NCBI GenBank assembly: GCA_012295275.1
Contig: CM022670.1
Span: 23,216,755 to 23,280,754 of the forward strand
Length of the DNA: 64,000 nucleotides
DNA from: Chrysomallon squamiferum
Lineage: Eukaryota > Mollusca > Gastropoda > Neomphalida > Peltospiridae
Direction of reading: 5' to 3'
Below are positions 12,458 to 25,429 of the stretch, piece by piece (within the stretch, counting starts at the first letter, position 1; every line of letters begins with the position of its first letter). Under the pieces are notes generated by a model that made no database searches, was not told where the DNA came from, and saw only the letters and a program-made list of their open reading frames with translations. A program made the position numbers and the translations under genes.

Positions 12458-12565
12458 CCTGAGTCTGTAGAGAGGTATTAATCAGGTTCACTTTTTTAAA
12501 ATTAATATACATATACATTAATTTTAATAAACTCAACCTGAATAATGCCTCACTAAAGACTCAGG
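12458..12565. repeat. Imperfect 108-bp inverted repeat (hairpin)
   Basis: The left arm starts CCTGAGTCTGTAGAGAGGTA at 12458, and the right arm, read in reverse complement from 12565, starts CCTGAGTCTTTAGTGAGGCA. Pairing continues through ATCAGGTT/TTCAGGTT and TTAAAATTAATA with a few mismatches, leaving a tiny AT loop near 12511. Arms of about 50 nt with scattered mismatches fit either a miniature inverted-repeat element or a small-RNA hairpin. No known microRNA sequence is recognised. Confidence 0.7.
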
Positions 12566-12810
12566 CATCCATCCATATACATACATATATATATATAATC
12601 AAAACGTATAGAATATAAGTATAATAAGAGTAATAATTTTCCGTTATTTCATACATTTTATTTATCTATAATTTAGCAATTCAAAAATAATAACTACCCA
12701 GTAATATAATTATTAATGATGACGCTAATAGCGATGAATATTGTGATGCTGATGATGATATTACCAACAAAAGCAGTATGAAGTAAAATAACATTATTAT
12801 CATCAAGAGC

Positions 12811-12860
<50 letters not shown>
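12811..12860. repeat. (AAT)n microsatellite
   Basis: About 17 AAT units, followed by a roughly 30-base poly-T at 12947-12976. Confidence 0.92.
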
Positions 12861-12861
<1 letters not shown>

Positions 12862-12942
12862 TTATTAGTATATTTTATTCTTTAACATTGACTGTTCATG
12901 AAAATGTCACAAACTCGTTTCATCCAAAATAATTATCTTAAC

Positions 12943-12979
<37 letters not shown>

Positions 12980-12980
<1 letters not shown>

Positions 12981-14140
12981 GTTTGGAAGCCATTTTTGTT
13001 ATGAATTTCCAGAGGATTATTTCAGTTAGTCTAAGATCATTTCCAATGTTTGAGTCGTAATTCGTAATAGCTGAGTATTACGTGAGGCTTTCCGCCATGT
13101 TGTTTTTGTTTAATTTTATGTCATTCCATGTCCTGTAGGATTCAGAAAATAAATTACCGGAAGTAATATTATTTTTCTTCTTTTTTTTTTTTTTTTTATT
13201 TTGGAGGGGACGAAAATTCGTTGGAACCGAAAGAGAAGAAGAAGAAAAGCTACTGCAGGGTTTTTTTTTTTTGTCTTCAGAATTTTAATTTATGAGTGAA
13301 ACTGACTATTTTTTTTCCCCCGATTTTAATGCAAGTTATTTTAGAAGTTCGCCTGTCTTTAATTTACTCCTAATTATACAGGTAATTAGCGAGCGGAAGT
13401 GTGCCGTTCAGTTTCTAAAACTGTAAGTGGATTCTTAAATAATGCAATCTGGTCTAAATGTCTTTTCCGTAATAAAGCATTAATTCTAATTGCTCAAGAA
13501 AGAAAGAAGAAGAAGAAAAAAAAAAAGAGAAAAGAAAGAAAAAAAAACACACCAAAAAACCCCAAACGAAAACCACAAAGGAAAAACATTCAGCCCTTCG
13601 TTGTGTTTCTAGTTCACTCTTTTGGTTAATACATTTCTAAACCTACGAGTGGATTTGTAGTTAATATACTACTATGACTTAAATAGCTTCTTAAAAATAT
13701 ACGTTAATTCTGTTTCATATATATAGATATATATATGTGTGAGTGTCTGTGTATGTGCTTATGTTACTACTGTTGTTGTTGTGGCGGTGGTGAGACACGG
13801 ATGTCAAATTTATGTTAATTTTAAAACATTTCACATTTTCAAACCGTGTCGTTTATTTGTATTTGCTATTTTGTGTGGAAGTTTACATCACGGACCTTTA
13901 TATATATATATAATTTCAGTCTGAATAATTATTTCTGTAATATGAAAAGCATAGAAAGATAGATTCATTTCTGCACAAGAAAATTAATATTGTAGAAATG
14001 TATGAAGATGACCATAGTGATAAAACGAATAACAACAACAATGACAGTAATGATAAGGAGTAAGGAGATGATAATGAGGATGATGATGATAATGATGACG
14101 GTAACAATCTAGTAATACTGATGATGATAATAATAATAAA
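12980..14140. other. Intergenic DNA, no gene seen
   Basis: AT-rich unique sequence with poly-T runs near 13180 and 13260, an A/G-rich block at 13498-13570 and GTT/GGT triplets near 13770. No exon recognised. Confidence 0.5.
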
Positions 14141-14253
14141 ATACCGTTAAAATAAGATAATGATAAAAGCAATAATAATAATAATAATGATGATGATTAG
14201 TTTATGATGATGATGATGATGATGATGATTACGACGATGATGATAATAATCCT
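14140..14253. repeat. (AAT)n / (GAT)n triplet region
   Basis: Mixed AAT and GAT triplets, the cleanest GAT block at about 14204-14230. Confidence 0.8.
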
Positions 14254-14329
14254 GTAAAATAAAAACAGTCGTGTTAACTCTTAAATTTTTACTTTTTATT
14301 TTTTTTTAAATTTTTATGCTGCAACGTGT

Positions 14330-14580
14330 ATCTTGAAAATGGGGTGTGAAATTACTGGGAGATAAAATCAGGTGTTGTCGTAATGCTGTAATTTGCTGCA
14401 AACAGATGTCTTCCTGGAAGTCGTACTTGATCGCCAGTAAGCCACTTCACAGATCAGTGCTGTCCGAGCGCGAATCGAAGTAATTCCACAGAAAAGAATA
14501 TTAGTCCGTCGACAATCTTCTTACTCCGTAGATTCCATCTCTTACATTAGTACACGAGATACTGAGTCAACGTCTAGCTA
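14330..14580. other. Unique, GC-balanced island
   Basis: Bounded by triplet repeats on both sides, this unique stretch contains several CpGs (GTCCGAGCGCGAATCGAAG near 14463, GTCCGTCGACAATC near 14504). No open frame of note. Candidate regulatory DNA by composition only. Confidence 0.3.
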
Positions 14581-14587
14581 GTGATGA

Positions 14588-14702
14588 CGATTATGATGAT
14601 GATAATAATAATAACAACAATAACAACAATAATAACAATAATAATATAGCTTAATAATAATAATAATTATCATCATTATTGTCAGTATTATTGTCATCAT
14701 CG

Positions 14703-14741
<39 letters not shown>

Positions 14742-14742
14742 C
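14588..14742. repeat. (GAT/AAT/AAC)n then (ATT)n triplet region
   Basis: GAT/AAT/AAC triplets at about 14588-14670 are followed by ATC/ATT triplets to 14742, so the region is crudely self-complementary and could fold. Confidence 0.85.
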
Positions 14743-15129
14743 GGTAATCGATATTTTTCTTTAATTTGCCCATCACAATGATGGCATACTTTTTATCTTT
14801 TCTTTTTTCCTTTTTTTTTTTTTTCTTTCTGAAATCAAACGCTGATTTGCTTAAATCGCAAAACATCATTAGAATCAGAACCTTGTGTAGATATCAGTTT
14901 AAGTACGAACGATCATGGCTAATTTGGACAGAAATTACAGCCGTTTTTTTATTTTTTATTATATATTTTTTATAATTATTTTTCTTCCCCCTCCAAAAAA
15001 ATGATGAAGTGTAAATTATGACTTCACCGCCAAACGGTCCATATGGATGGTTCCTCTTCTCTTTGGAACACAAAAATACTTAAGACGCTATTAAAACTAA
15101 GTAAATCAAGGTGTAATGACAAATCGATA

Positions 15130-15620
15130 TCTCAGATACCGTTCACGAACAAATGTAGGGAGACTTAACGTTACATTCGACAACTCCAGCTTTATGAAGC
15201 TGATAGATTGGGGCAGTCATCTGAAGAAGAATGGCGGCCGGGTGATTATCTATGTTGATTTTCGTGCTCTCTATCAACAATACGTAGATCAATAGCGGTA
15301 GGCCGTGAACGTGGCTTGTTAGAGCTTTTTCTTTAAAGTGCCATCTATCAGTGTACTCCGCTAACGAGGTGTCAATCAAACGCGAGTATCGGCATCACAT
15401 AGGGGCTTACAGTAAACCAATAAGTAACGACGGGAAAGAGAAAGTAATCAGGACAAATCCGTGTTACACGTATAATGACTTTTGATCATCGCGTCCTGGA
15501 ACAGCGAGGTCGTCTTTGTTCAAAACGCTAAACCTGACTGGTGTTTTGAAACTGCTTTCAGTTTTGTCTCTTCAGAATAGTTCTTTCTTAGCTTGCGAAT
15601 CCCGTTTACGGCATAATTCA
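15130..15620. other. Unique CpG-containing island with a YY1-like motif
   Basis: One of the longest non-repetitive, GC-balanced stretches in the left half. It contains ATGGCGGCC at 15231-15239, which matches the YY1 core, and GTCAATCA at 15371-15378, whose complement TGATTGAC is Pbx/Meis-like. A 78-codon - strand frame (15143-15379) spans part of it; its translation resembles nothing I know and has no domain motif. A regulatory element is the favoured but unproven reading. Confidence 0.38.
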
Positions 15621-16702
15621 TAATGAGGTTAAAAACTGTACATTTTTTTTTATATATATATTTAATATCATAATCTATGTAGTTTTACCGGGAGACATTA
15701 TTTGTTGTGTATGCTAGTAATGAGAATATAATTTACTTGACGGAAGTTAACCACAGAATCAAACTATCAATCAAGATCGCATATTACAAAACATTTTTAT
15801 TATTATTATAACTATTGTCATTTTCATTTCAAAAATGTATGTTCATCAGATGTATATATGTATATTAAAGAGAGAGAGAGAGAGATTTCGAAACCCTCAC
15901 AGTCTGTTAATTATATTAAACAATTTACAAATGTGACGTTTATTTTTACCACCATTTTATGTCTATGTCTTATTATATCTAAGTTTTTTTAGTTTACACT
16001 GTAAAGCACCTTTGAACTTACTTTGGAAAACATACTATATAAATATGGTATAATAATAATAATAATAATAATAATATATAATACTATTACATATACACAG
16101 TACGATACATTGTATGCTTGAATACATATCTTGTGTCTGTGTGTGTTATTAAGTTGTAAGCGGATTTGGTCTAACAATACAATACGATTACTGACACATA
16201 AAAGAATGACTAAAACATGAAAGACAGAGGGACTCGAGCACAAGATTCCATGATTCAGCATCTGAACAAATCCGAGAAATTTTGACTCCATACGTTTCAG
16301 CGTCTGACAAATCTGTGTCTCCGGAGAGCGATAGGATCAGAGGAATTACACGTGTTTGTGGCTCTTTGTTTGTCACTGTGAAAAATGGTAGGGATACTAT
16401 AGGAATAAGCCTCTTTTAATGACAAGGTCTTCGAAATGTCACGACACTAACTTGAGCTTTCTCGTGACTTAGTGACACATGGCAGTAACAATCTTTCACA
16501 GTACTGATGGCTTGAGTATTCTGCTGGAATCTTAACGACAGTGCAATGAAATAATTAATATCCTAGAATATTTTCTTTCTCACACCCACTCTCTATCTCA
16601 AACGTTCACTCAGTCGCTCTCTCACATACTCACTGAAATGGTCTCTCTCACACTCATTCACACATTCATTCTGATACACACTCACTCAATTTCTCACACA
16701 CA

Positions 16703-16706
<4 letters not shown>

Positions 16707-16786
<80 letters not shown>
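16707..16786. repeat. (CT)n(CA)n compound microsatellite
   Basis: About 34 CT units run into CA units; loosely related CTCACT/CACACT words extend from about 16580 to 16825. Confidence 0.93.
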
Positions 16787-16829
16787 TACACTCACTCATT
16801 CTCTTACACTATCTCTCACTCACCTCTTC

Positions 16830-18260
16830 TGGAATGGATTAATGATGTAACAGATACGTTGTTGAATTTTAACTGATTTATTTTATCCGACTTTCAAAAC
16901 AGACGCATATGTCACTCTTATTTGAACGTCTGAAAATATAAAACCAAATATCAAATGTACTATTTATTAATTTATTCTATCCCTTTCATGTTACTTGCTT
17001 TATTTTATTTCCAGAAAGAACAGGTCTATGAATATAACATTTCTCTTGAAGAATGATATACAACGGTTATTCTCTTCGCGATTGGTAATAAGAAAATAAT
17101 ATATCTGCATTAAGAGAAATCAGAGGAACCATACATATAATAAAATATACATGTACTTTTCAAAGTTCGGGCACTTAATTGAATATTGGCTTTGTTGGAA
17201 TTCGGAATAAATAACGTGGTCTGTATCACATATTAATAAACATTGGGAGATAAATACAAATAAGCCCACGTTAGCACGAGCAGAATGGAAATTCACTTTT
17301 CTCCTGTCACTCAAACTGTAGACTCTATTTTATACAAACTGATGAATTCTATTCACGCACTGATTGGTACTGTCTGAACAATTTCTTTTCTGCAAAGTGT
17401 CCAAAATGGATAACATACCTCGAAGCCAAGGCGGAATAGGAATATATTTTTGCTTTGCATGGAATGGAATACTCTCAGTTCAGTACGTGTCAGAAACATG
17501 TCGCGTGGCAAAAAAAAAAAAGAAAAAAAAAAGAAGGAAAAACAAAATCGATGTTGTTTCTTTGTTTGTTTTACCCAAAGTAGCAGACACTTAGAGAAAC
17601 AAGATATCATATGATATAAAAAGTATAGTTTGCACTTAGTAGCTGAAAAAGAAAAAAAATCGTTATATATAATAAAATGTGAAGAAATAAGAACAAAGAT
17701 AAATAACGTTATTTTTTTTTTTTCGTCTTTGAAAGTCAGTTACTTGATCATTACAAATACACCGACCTGTGTGTTTGTTCGATTATATTAGTATATATGT
17801 TTCCTCACACATTAAGGCATTTGTTTAAGATTTTGGGTTTACAAAATATAATTTGATCCCAGTAAACTTTCTACCAGTGAACAAATGTATAGTTATTACA
17901 AAATGTACATTAACTTAATTTATAAAACAGCGCGAACAAAATAATGAAAAAAGATAAATGCTGTCAATAAAAAAAAAAAAAAAAAAAAAAAAAAACGTTG
18001 ACAAATGAGATAAAAATCGAATTATAAAACACAACTAAAACGATAAATAAACATATTAAAATTAAAAATCATTTTTTGTTTTTATGCAAAGATAAAAATG
18101 TCTGTACATAATGAAATAATATAAAATATTTAATTTAAAATTTAACGTTTCAGGACAAGGAGAGGTCAGTTCTGTTTGGTTAACCTTTCTCTCAAAACAG
18201 TTATGAAAAGTATGAAACGATATTGAAATGACAGGAATGTCTGAACTCAAATCTTCCCGC
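16830..18260. other. AT-rich intergenic DNA, no gene seen
   Basis: Unique AT-rich sequence. Poly-A at 17969-17995 (27 bases) and A/G-rich patch at 17511-17545. Short open frames lack recognisable motifs. Confidence 0.5.
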
Positions 18261-18269
18261 AGATTCTTT

Positions 18270-18510
18270 TCCTAGCAGTGTCTTTAGCTGCAGTATATCG
18301 GTTACTTGACTTCAAAAGAGTAAACTTTTTAAACATCTCAAACTTGTCTTTCGTGGCGATTCCCTTTATGACGTGGAGGAATCGACATAAGACGGACGAG
18401 GTTACCGTTCTCTGTGGGGAAATCGCACACTCGGATTCAGCACTCCTGGGACCACGAACCTTCCATGCAAGTCAACCACGCTGCCAAGCTGGCACACACA
18501 AAAAAAAAAG
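18270..18510. other. Unique, GC-balanced island
   Basis: CpG-containing unique stretch (GGAATCGACATAAGACGGAC near 18379). A 94-codon + strand frame covers it but shows no domain. Candidate regulatory or unique DNA. Confidence 0.27.
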
Positions 18511-18779
18511 CATATGTCAGATTTGTTTCCAATTTGTTTTCCGAATACCTGTCTCTGACTGATCCGAGTGTTAAGCATATTCTGTGCTTTAAGTACATAT
18601 CCTGTTGTCTTTTCCCTGTTTACGCCATGAGAAATAAGTCCCTTAGGTATGATTTATTCTTGTTTTTTTTTTTTGCCATCGGTTCTTTTCGTGAAAACGT
18701 AGTCTTGATAGATCATTTGTCTAAAAGCTCCTCCCAGCCAGGGCGAAGTAAATACCCCAGCATGTGTTAAATGAATTGT

Positions 18780-20130
18780 TGTTTGGCGGAAATCATTACG
18801 CCGAGAAGAAAAAAGAGAGCCATAATAACGAAGAACTATTTTATGTTTGACAGCTCACATCGATAATGTACGAGTAGAAGTAAATGTTAAGATTTTAATG
18901 AATCTGTGAAGTAATTACCTGTAACAGACCTGTAGGTGTTTATTAATGTGTATTGTTGAAGATAAATAATCTAGTGTAATATATGTTATCCATTATACAC
19001 AAAAAAGAAAAAAAAAAAAAAAGTTAATGGAAATAACCGAGAAATGTTTTATTTCAAACGGATCTATGCAATGATCAAAATTGTAGAAATGTTAAAGCAT
19101 TGAACTAGAATTGAAACGAACATTGTGTGTATATATGTGATCTCTGTTTTAAAAGAAAAAAAAAAGTAGACAAGTACACTAAACACATACATAAAATGTA
19201 TATAAATGTTTACAGGTTTAGGCACTCTGTTACATGCTTGTTTCAATAATCTTAAATAAAAATAACTGTCATTATTATTTTTTGTTCTTTCGTTAGTTAT
19301 TCTTCATTACTACATTCCATTATTTCATTCCCATATTTTCTATTTGTTGTTGTTGTTCATTAATTTTCATCGTTTTTCTTTATGTTTCTTAATAAATAAG
19401 CAGGTAAATAAATAAACAAACACCGTAAACGAAAACTCTAAACTTTAGATCAAAGACAAATTGTATTATTTGGCCTGACGTAAAGCAACTGGTTAAAAAT
19501 TAATCTTCTTTGACTCTCAGTTTTCAAGCAGAAAAACTACAAAAGAAAATAAAAGAAAACTGATTACAAAAACCCTAACAGATTAATGTTCTTAGAATTT
19601 TCAAGGCTGTGACTTAATTATCCGGAGTGAAACCAACGAAAATCCAATGATTATCACTGATGAAAACTACGGTGTTTCATGAGGACGCATTTTCGCCATG
19701 ATTGTCAATTACGTTTATTAGCTGTCTTCTTCCAGACAATACACAAACATTACCAGAATTATGTGAATCAGAATATTTAAGAATTGCATGCGGCTGGAAT
19801 GCAGGTGTTTCGCATGACGATCCCATGTGGCAAATGCTGGCAAAGAGAAAGGAGAGTAGAAAAAAAAGAAGAAAAAAAAACATTTTACAATGACTAATAC
19901 ACAATATTAGCATCATAATTAGAGGGAAATATTTAAAAAACATTGCTTAGAAAAGAAAAAAAAAGAATAAGATGAAGAAGAAGATTAATCAAGATTATGT
20001 TGACTTGCTAAATAAGTTTTCAGTTTATGATAATAAATTCCCTGTAACTAAGATTAAAATCACGTAAGTTAGCTTCCTCCACTCGCAGAGATACAATGGT
20101 AGTATTATTATTTTAAGTCTCGAATTGTTT
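18780..20130. other. AT-rich intergenic DNA, no gene seen
   Basis: Unique AT-rich sequence with small A-runs (about 19003-19022). No exon, RNA gene or mobile element recognised. Confidence 0.5.
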
Positions 20131-20139
20131 TTAATCGTA

Positions 20140-20169
20140 ATATTATTATTAATATTAATATTATTATTA

Positions 20170-20213
<44 letters not shown>
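20140..20213. repeat. (ATT)n microsatellite
   Basis: About 20 ATT units with a few interruptions at the left end. Confidence 0.92.
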
Positions 20214-20339
20214 TGTCTTTATTCTTTCGTGAAATAATAATTCAGTTATCAAATCTTCTATAAGTAATAAACATTATAACAAAATATATCTTTAAGTTTG
20301 CAACAACAACAGCAGTGAATACAAATAATCCTTGTCAAG

Positions 20340-21010
20340 GTAACAATAAAAACGGAAGAGAACGTCCCCTTGTATTCAGCGTTATAAAACGTCACTACAG
20401 ACGAACTTGAAAGTTGAGATTTTCTGAGTTCAAACAGCGATGCAGCGTCTGTAAGATGTCATTTTAGACGAAATAGAGGGAATCTGACGAGTTATTATGT
20501 CAGCAAATTAAACAGACGTAATTTGAAATTTAATAAATACAGCTAATGCGCTACTGGAGACTGGAGGAAAAGCTAAATTTCTAATATCCCTAACATGCCG
20601 TGCAGCCACGCGGAAATTTGTCCTTGAGGGCCAGAAACCAATTGCTGGTTTGACGAGGATCGCGGGCGGGTGGGGACTGCCTGCAAAATGAGGCGTGCAT
20701 CAAAAGCCTATTATTTCTCCAAGACACAGGAAAAACAAAGGAATCGGGACTGATCGTGCAAATGAGCGTTTTTGCGCTTGTTAGGAGATAGATCGTGCAT
20801 GAAGTACGTGAGTCAGCCGAGGTCATTTTAATAACCATATTTCTGCCTCGTTTCGCTGGAGGGGACACGGAGGATGTGTCGTATAGCAAGCTAAGTGAGG
20901 TGTTAACCAAGTAGCAGCAAAACATGTTAGTAAACTGACAAATAACTCGCTAATAGGGTTTGGACAGTCATCGGCGCTTCAGGCTACGCCAGTTTGATTT
21001 TTGGTAGGTG
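20340..21010. other. Long unique, GC-balanced island with an unrecognised 111-codon frame
   Basis: Roughly 650 bases without simple repeats, with CpGs and GC-rich words (GAGGATCGCGGGCGGGTGGG near 20655). A - strand frame at 20590-20925 is open for 111 codons from an ATG. The translation has a Ser/Thr-rich start and no signature I recognise; its flanks show no clear splice sites. Either an unrecognised exon or regulatory sequence is possible. Confidence 0.33.
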
Positions 21011-22216
21011 GGGCTTCCTTTAGAAGGATAACGAAGAAAGGAAAAAAAAAAAAAAGAAAGAAAGAAAGAAAAAAAAAGAACAGCTGTGTCCTTTAATTTG
21101 TGGTCCAAAAATTCGTTAAAATGTAAGAAAATGAAAATGAAAAAAGTAAATGTATGTGTTTATTTTCTTCGAACTTTTCGTCTTTTAATTTTTCTTTTTT
21201 TTAAAGAACACACACAGAATTTTTTTTTTTAATTATGAACAATATTTGTGTGTGTTCTTGTGTGTGTTTATGTTTGAGAGTGTCGTTATTCAGCTATCAT
21301 CTTGTATGGGAGCATGTAAACATTCGTGAGCTTGGATGGTTATCAAAATATATAATATCTGTGTGTATTTCTTCTCAGTTTCTGATAGTGTTTTAAATAT
21401 ATTTTAGCAGCTGTAGTAGTAACAATACTATGAACAACAACAATTAGTAAAAAAAAAAAAAAAATAATTAACATATATTTTTCTGAATTCAAAATTGTTT
21501 AACTTTAAAAATTCCTATTGCATGTACTCACCAACATCATGCAGAGAAAACAGTTTAGAAATAAGACAAGTACATTTCTATTTATTTAGTGTGTGTTTTT
21601 TTTCCTTGCTGGTTTGTGTCTAAGTACAAAGATATATTGTCTTTACCGCGCTTGCATCTAGGCATGTAATTAACTCCAAATACGAATCAACGCAACCTAA
21701 GACTGAAAATCCAGGTGAGGAAAGAATGAAAACAAAGCAACACAATCTGTATTGTCAATCAGAATGCCATGTTCGAGACTGTAAAGTTTTGTTTAGTATG
21801 TGAGTCTGTCTTGTTTGTGCCAACACGGAGAGAGCGATTTGTATTGAGAATCCCACAAACGCGGTATATGTAGCGTTGCTAACATGGTTGAAGACTATTT
21901 CTCACACACAGAAAAATTTCAAAAAGATGGATTGAACAGACAGATAATACATCTTTTTAGACTCGGTTTTTCAAAAGCATGTGTACGTAGGCAATTACCG
22001 AACAGAGAAAGAAAATAAAAAAATAAAAAATAAAACCAATATAAATACATATTTAATTGCAAACATGTGTATGTGCGTGTTAACATACGTATTTATTACA
22101 CATGACACACACATACATACAACCATTTACGTAGATAAACGCTTAACATTAACATAACATGCAAATACTTACAAATACTTACAGATTCACACAACATACA
22201 TACATATTTGCAAAAG

Positions 22217-22220
<4 letters not shown>
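21010..22220. other. AT-rich intergenic DNA, no gene seen
   Basis: Contains A/G-rich runs near 21043-21080 and unique sequence; no gene recognised. Confidence 0.5.

Positions 22221-22248
<28 letters not shown>
22221..22248. repeat. (CA)n microsatellite
   Basis: CGCGCG leads into about 13 CA units inside a wider A/C-rich block (22085-22345). Confidence 0.9.
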
Positions 22249-22272
22249 GCTAGATACACATAAATGCACAAA

Positions 22273-22336
22273 CGCACATATTTCCGTACATACAAAGAGA
22301 CAGACGCACATATTTCCGTACATACAAAGAGACAGA
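22273..22336. repeat. Perfect tandem duplication of a 32-bp unit
   Basis: The unit beginning CGCACATATTTCCGTACATA occurs twice back to back with no difference except at the junctions. Its perfection implies a recent duplication. Confidence 0.85.
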
Positions 22337-22410
22337 CACACATATTTTATTAGGTCACTGAAAACTAAATAAATTCGTTTTCTAATAGCTGCCTGTAAAT
22401 TAACAAGAAA

Positions 22411-22443
<33 letters not shown>
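22411..22443. repeat. Poly-T tract
   Basis: 33 consecutive T. No retroelement body is recognisable on either side. Confidence 0.9.
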
Positions 22444-22445
<2 letters not shown>

Positions 22446-22449
22446 CATC

Positions 22450-24420
22450 AGCTTTATATTAATTCATTCATTCGTTAAGTAATTAATTTAAAACTCCATT
22501 CATACATTTTGTTAATTTATTTATTCACTGTATACCCTCAGCGAATATAAATCTTCCTAAATTATCGAATATCATTACATCTCAAATTAATGCTCAAAGA
22601 ATCGGTTCTCTCGGATATCAAATTACAAAGCAAAAGTAAAATTATTTCTACCTGCAACAAAACGACTTGGCTGAAGATTGATTTCGGATACGCGTTTTGC
22701 AATGCAGCCATAGTGTGAAAGAAAACAAAACGAAATAAAATCCCGCTGGAAATAGACTCCAGTTTAGACGTTTGCTTGACTTTAATCGAGCGACAGAGTT
22801 TGTGACTGTACATCGTCATTAAAAATTAGCGTTCACAGTTTTATTTCTTTGATAAAGGATTATAATAACACGGTGTGAATGAATACCATAGAAAGGTAAC
22901 TTGCCTGAAAATTGATAATCAGACATCTAAATAACGTTGTTGTTTTTTTTTCTCCGAGGAATGAATAAAACCAAGATAATGATGTTTGGGGTGCTCTTAG
23001 CAACGTGCTTGGTCTAATAAATGGTGACAGAAAGCAAACTGATTTTAACTACTTTTCTCTGATGTAATCAAAAATGTTGTGTTACGTAAAAATAAAGCAA
23101 TTAGATATTTTGATATCGTAAAATATAGTGCGGTGTTTCGAATAGTTTTCTGAAAGAATCTAATATAATTTAATGTCATTTGATATGATGTGATACAGTA
23201 CGATACATAGACATACGTACAATATATTTTACGATATATAACGCTTATTTCTTAAAATATAATTTTATATATTTATCATTAACAAAATATAGCATGAAAT
23301 CATGTAGCTAGATATTAAATAGATAATTATTCAAACCCGAAAACGACAAGACATAAATAATGATATTGTATATAAACACATAACATAAATAATAATGCTT
23401 TATTTAAAACAATTGATACAAACAATGACAGTTTACGTAAACTCGACATGACATAATAAGGTTGTGTCGTGCTCTGTGTAAAACCTGTCGTATATTAAAA
23501 TCTAACATATAGTTATTACGTAACCAGGCGTCACGTGAACACAATTTATTTCAATTACGTAAGTATCGAGGTAACGTTGACCTAGTGACAGTATATCTAT
23601 CATGCCTTATTACTGTCTTTTTCGGTGCATGCAGACCATTTATTATATTATTTTTCTAACATAAACATATTAATTTAATTAAAAAATAATAATAAAAAAA
23701 AAAAATTAAAAAATTAAAAAAATATATAAAAAGAAAAGAAAAGAAAAGAACAAAACAAAACGTGAAAATACACGATCTAAGAAACGTTTCATATAAAATT
23801 CTTGTCAGCAAGAAAATAAAGAGCGAAGGAAACTCGCGAACACGTTTTTTAAATACTTCACGTATTCTTGACAGTTAGTTGATAAAGACTGATTTATTCT
23901 GTACTCACACATTTACGAATCAGCACGGTGTTATAACATATTAGAAACATACATGCGATTCTTAGCTTAATTGTGTCACACGGAAATGAACGAATCATGT
24001 TTTCTAGCCTTGTTTTGATGACAAATGTGAACAGAGTGTCACAATTTTAAGAAAATCAGATTTGTGTCTACAACAAATGTAAATAGTGACTCCTTTCACC
24101 GAAATCTAGACTAACAAAAATAAAAATTGATCTTATTAATTAACTAGACAGGTTTTTATGTTGTTAAGTATTTTATTTTATTTTTTTGATTTTTTTTTGT
24201 TTTTGTTTATAACGACACTGTTAGAACACATTCAGTTTAACAGTTGGCTAATAGTTGTCAGTATTTTGTATATCTGACAGTTTTGAGTTTCATCATAAGT
24301 ATGCTAGTTAGCATTGATGTATACATGAAAGTTCTATGTGTGTTTCGGGTTAAACATTTTTAATGAAAGTTATAATCAGTGTAATAGTATTATTGTTTTT
24401 GTACACATGGCATCAGTGAA
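22450..24420. other. AT-rich intergenic DNA, no gene seen
   Basis: Unique AT-rich sequence with A/AAAT patches near 23685-23750. No exon recognised. Confidence 0.5.
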
Positions 24421-24427
24421 ACGTCAG

Positions 24428-24510
24428 TAATGCTATCTTTGATGTACTTAATATTTTATCTTTTTTCTGTTAAAAAAGATAAAATATTAAGTACATCAAA
24501 GATAGCATTA
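24428..24510. repeat. Perfect inverted repeat, 39-bp arms, 5-nt loop
   Basis: The left arm 24428-24466 begins TAATGCTATCTTTGATGTAC and the right arm 24472-24510 is its exact reverse complement, separated only by CTGTT. Pairing stops abruptly at both ends. Such perfection is not expected of a microRNA precursor; it fits a recent foldback made by template switching, or the joined ends of a tiny palindromic element. No target-site duplication is obvious. Confidence 0.95.
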
Positions 24511-24741
24511 ATACATCCATAAAAATAAGACAACAATTATTCCCACATATAATATTATTACAATAGCAAAACAAGAAGAAAAAAAAAAGAACAACAACAC
24601 TAGTAGTAATAATAATTCAATTATCGTAAATATTATGATTTTTCATTTTCATTTCTTTTTAAAACAAAATATATATTACAGAGACAATTACCAGTCACAC
24701 ACATTAATTAATTAATGAAGCGTTGAATATTAATAAATATA

Positions 24742-24828
24742 TGTATATGTGTGTATGTGTATATATATATATATACACACACACACACATATACACATAC
24801 ATACATACATACATATATATATATATAT
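24742..24828. repeat. (TA)n/(CA)n/(CATA)n compound microsatellite
   Basis: TATG/TA repeats, then CA, then CATA, then TA; self-complementary TG...CA segments make it hairpin-prone. Confidence 0.85.
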
Positions 24829-25429
24829 AAGGTGAACAATACTAGAATAACGGACTAAATAGGGTCAGAAGTAAATAGAACAGTTATTAAATAATAACAG
24901 CCTAGGCATACTAACCAAAAATGTCTTGTAGTAACCATGACTATCCTTAAATATTTTTCTTTATGAAACACAAGTTTAAAATAAGCTATATTAAATATAC
25001 TGTACAGTCCTAACGACAACACAACACAACAACAACACAACAACGACATCAACAAACAAACCAAACAATATTTTTGAAATTCCTTGCAATGTATTATTAC
25101 ACAATTTTATTTAAAAATCACGATTAGTATCTCTCCTAAAAAAGGTCTAGACCAGCCACTGATTTTATAACCAGCAAATAAATTATAACAATATTGGATA
25201 ATCCGAACTGTTGCCAGTACCAAACGTCTGAAACATTTTACGTCTGAAATATCTTCAGCCACCAAGTTAAGACGTGATCACTCAGCAGTTACTTACAGTT
25301 TTTATCTACAAGGCCAAAAAAACAAAAACAACAACAACAAAAAACCCACCCCAAAACCACATGAATTCGACAACAATATTTTGTTGTCGTTTATCGGTCA
25401 TTTTATTTCTGAAACATAAATTTCTAGTA

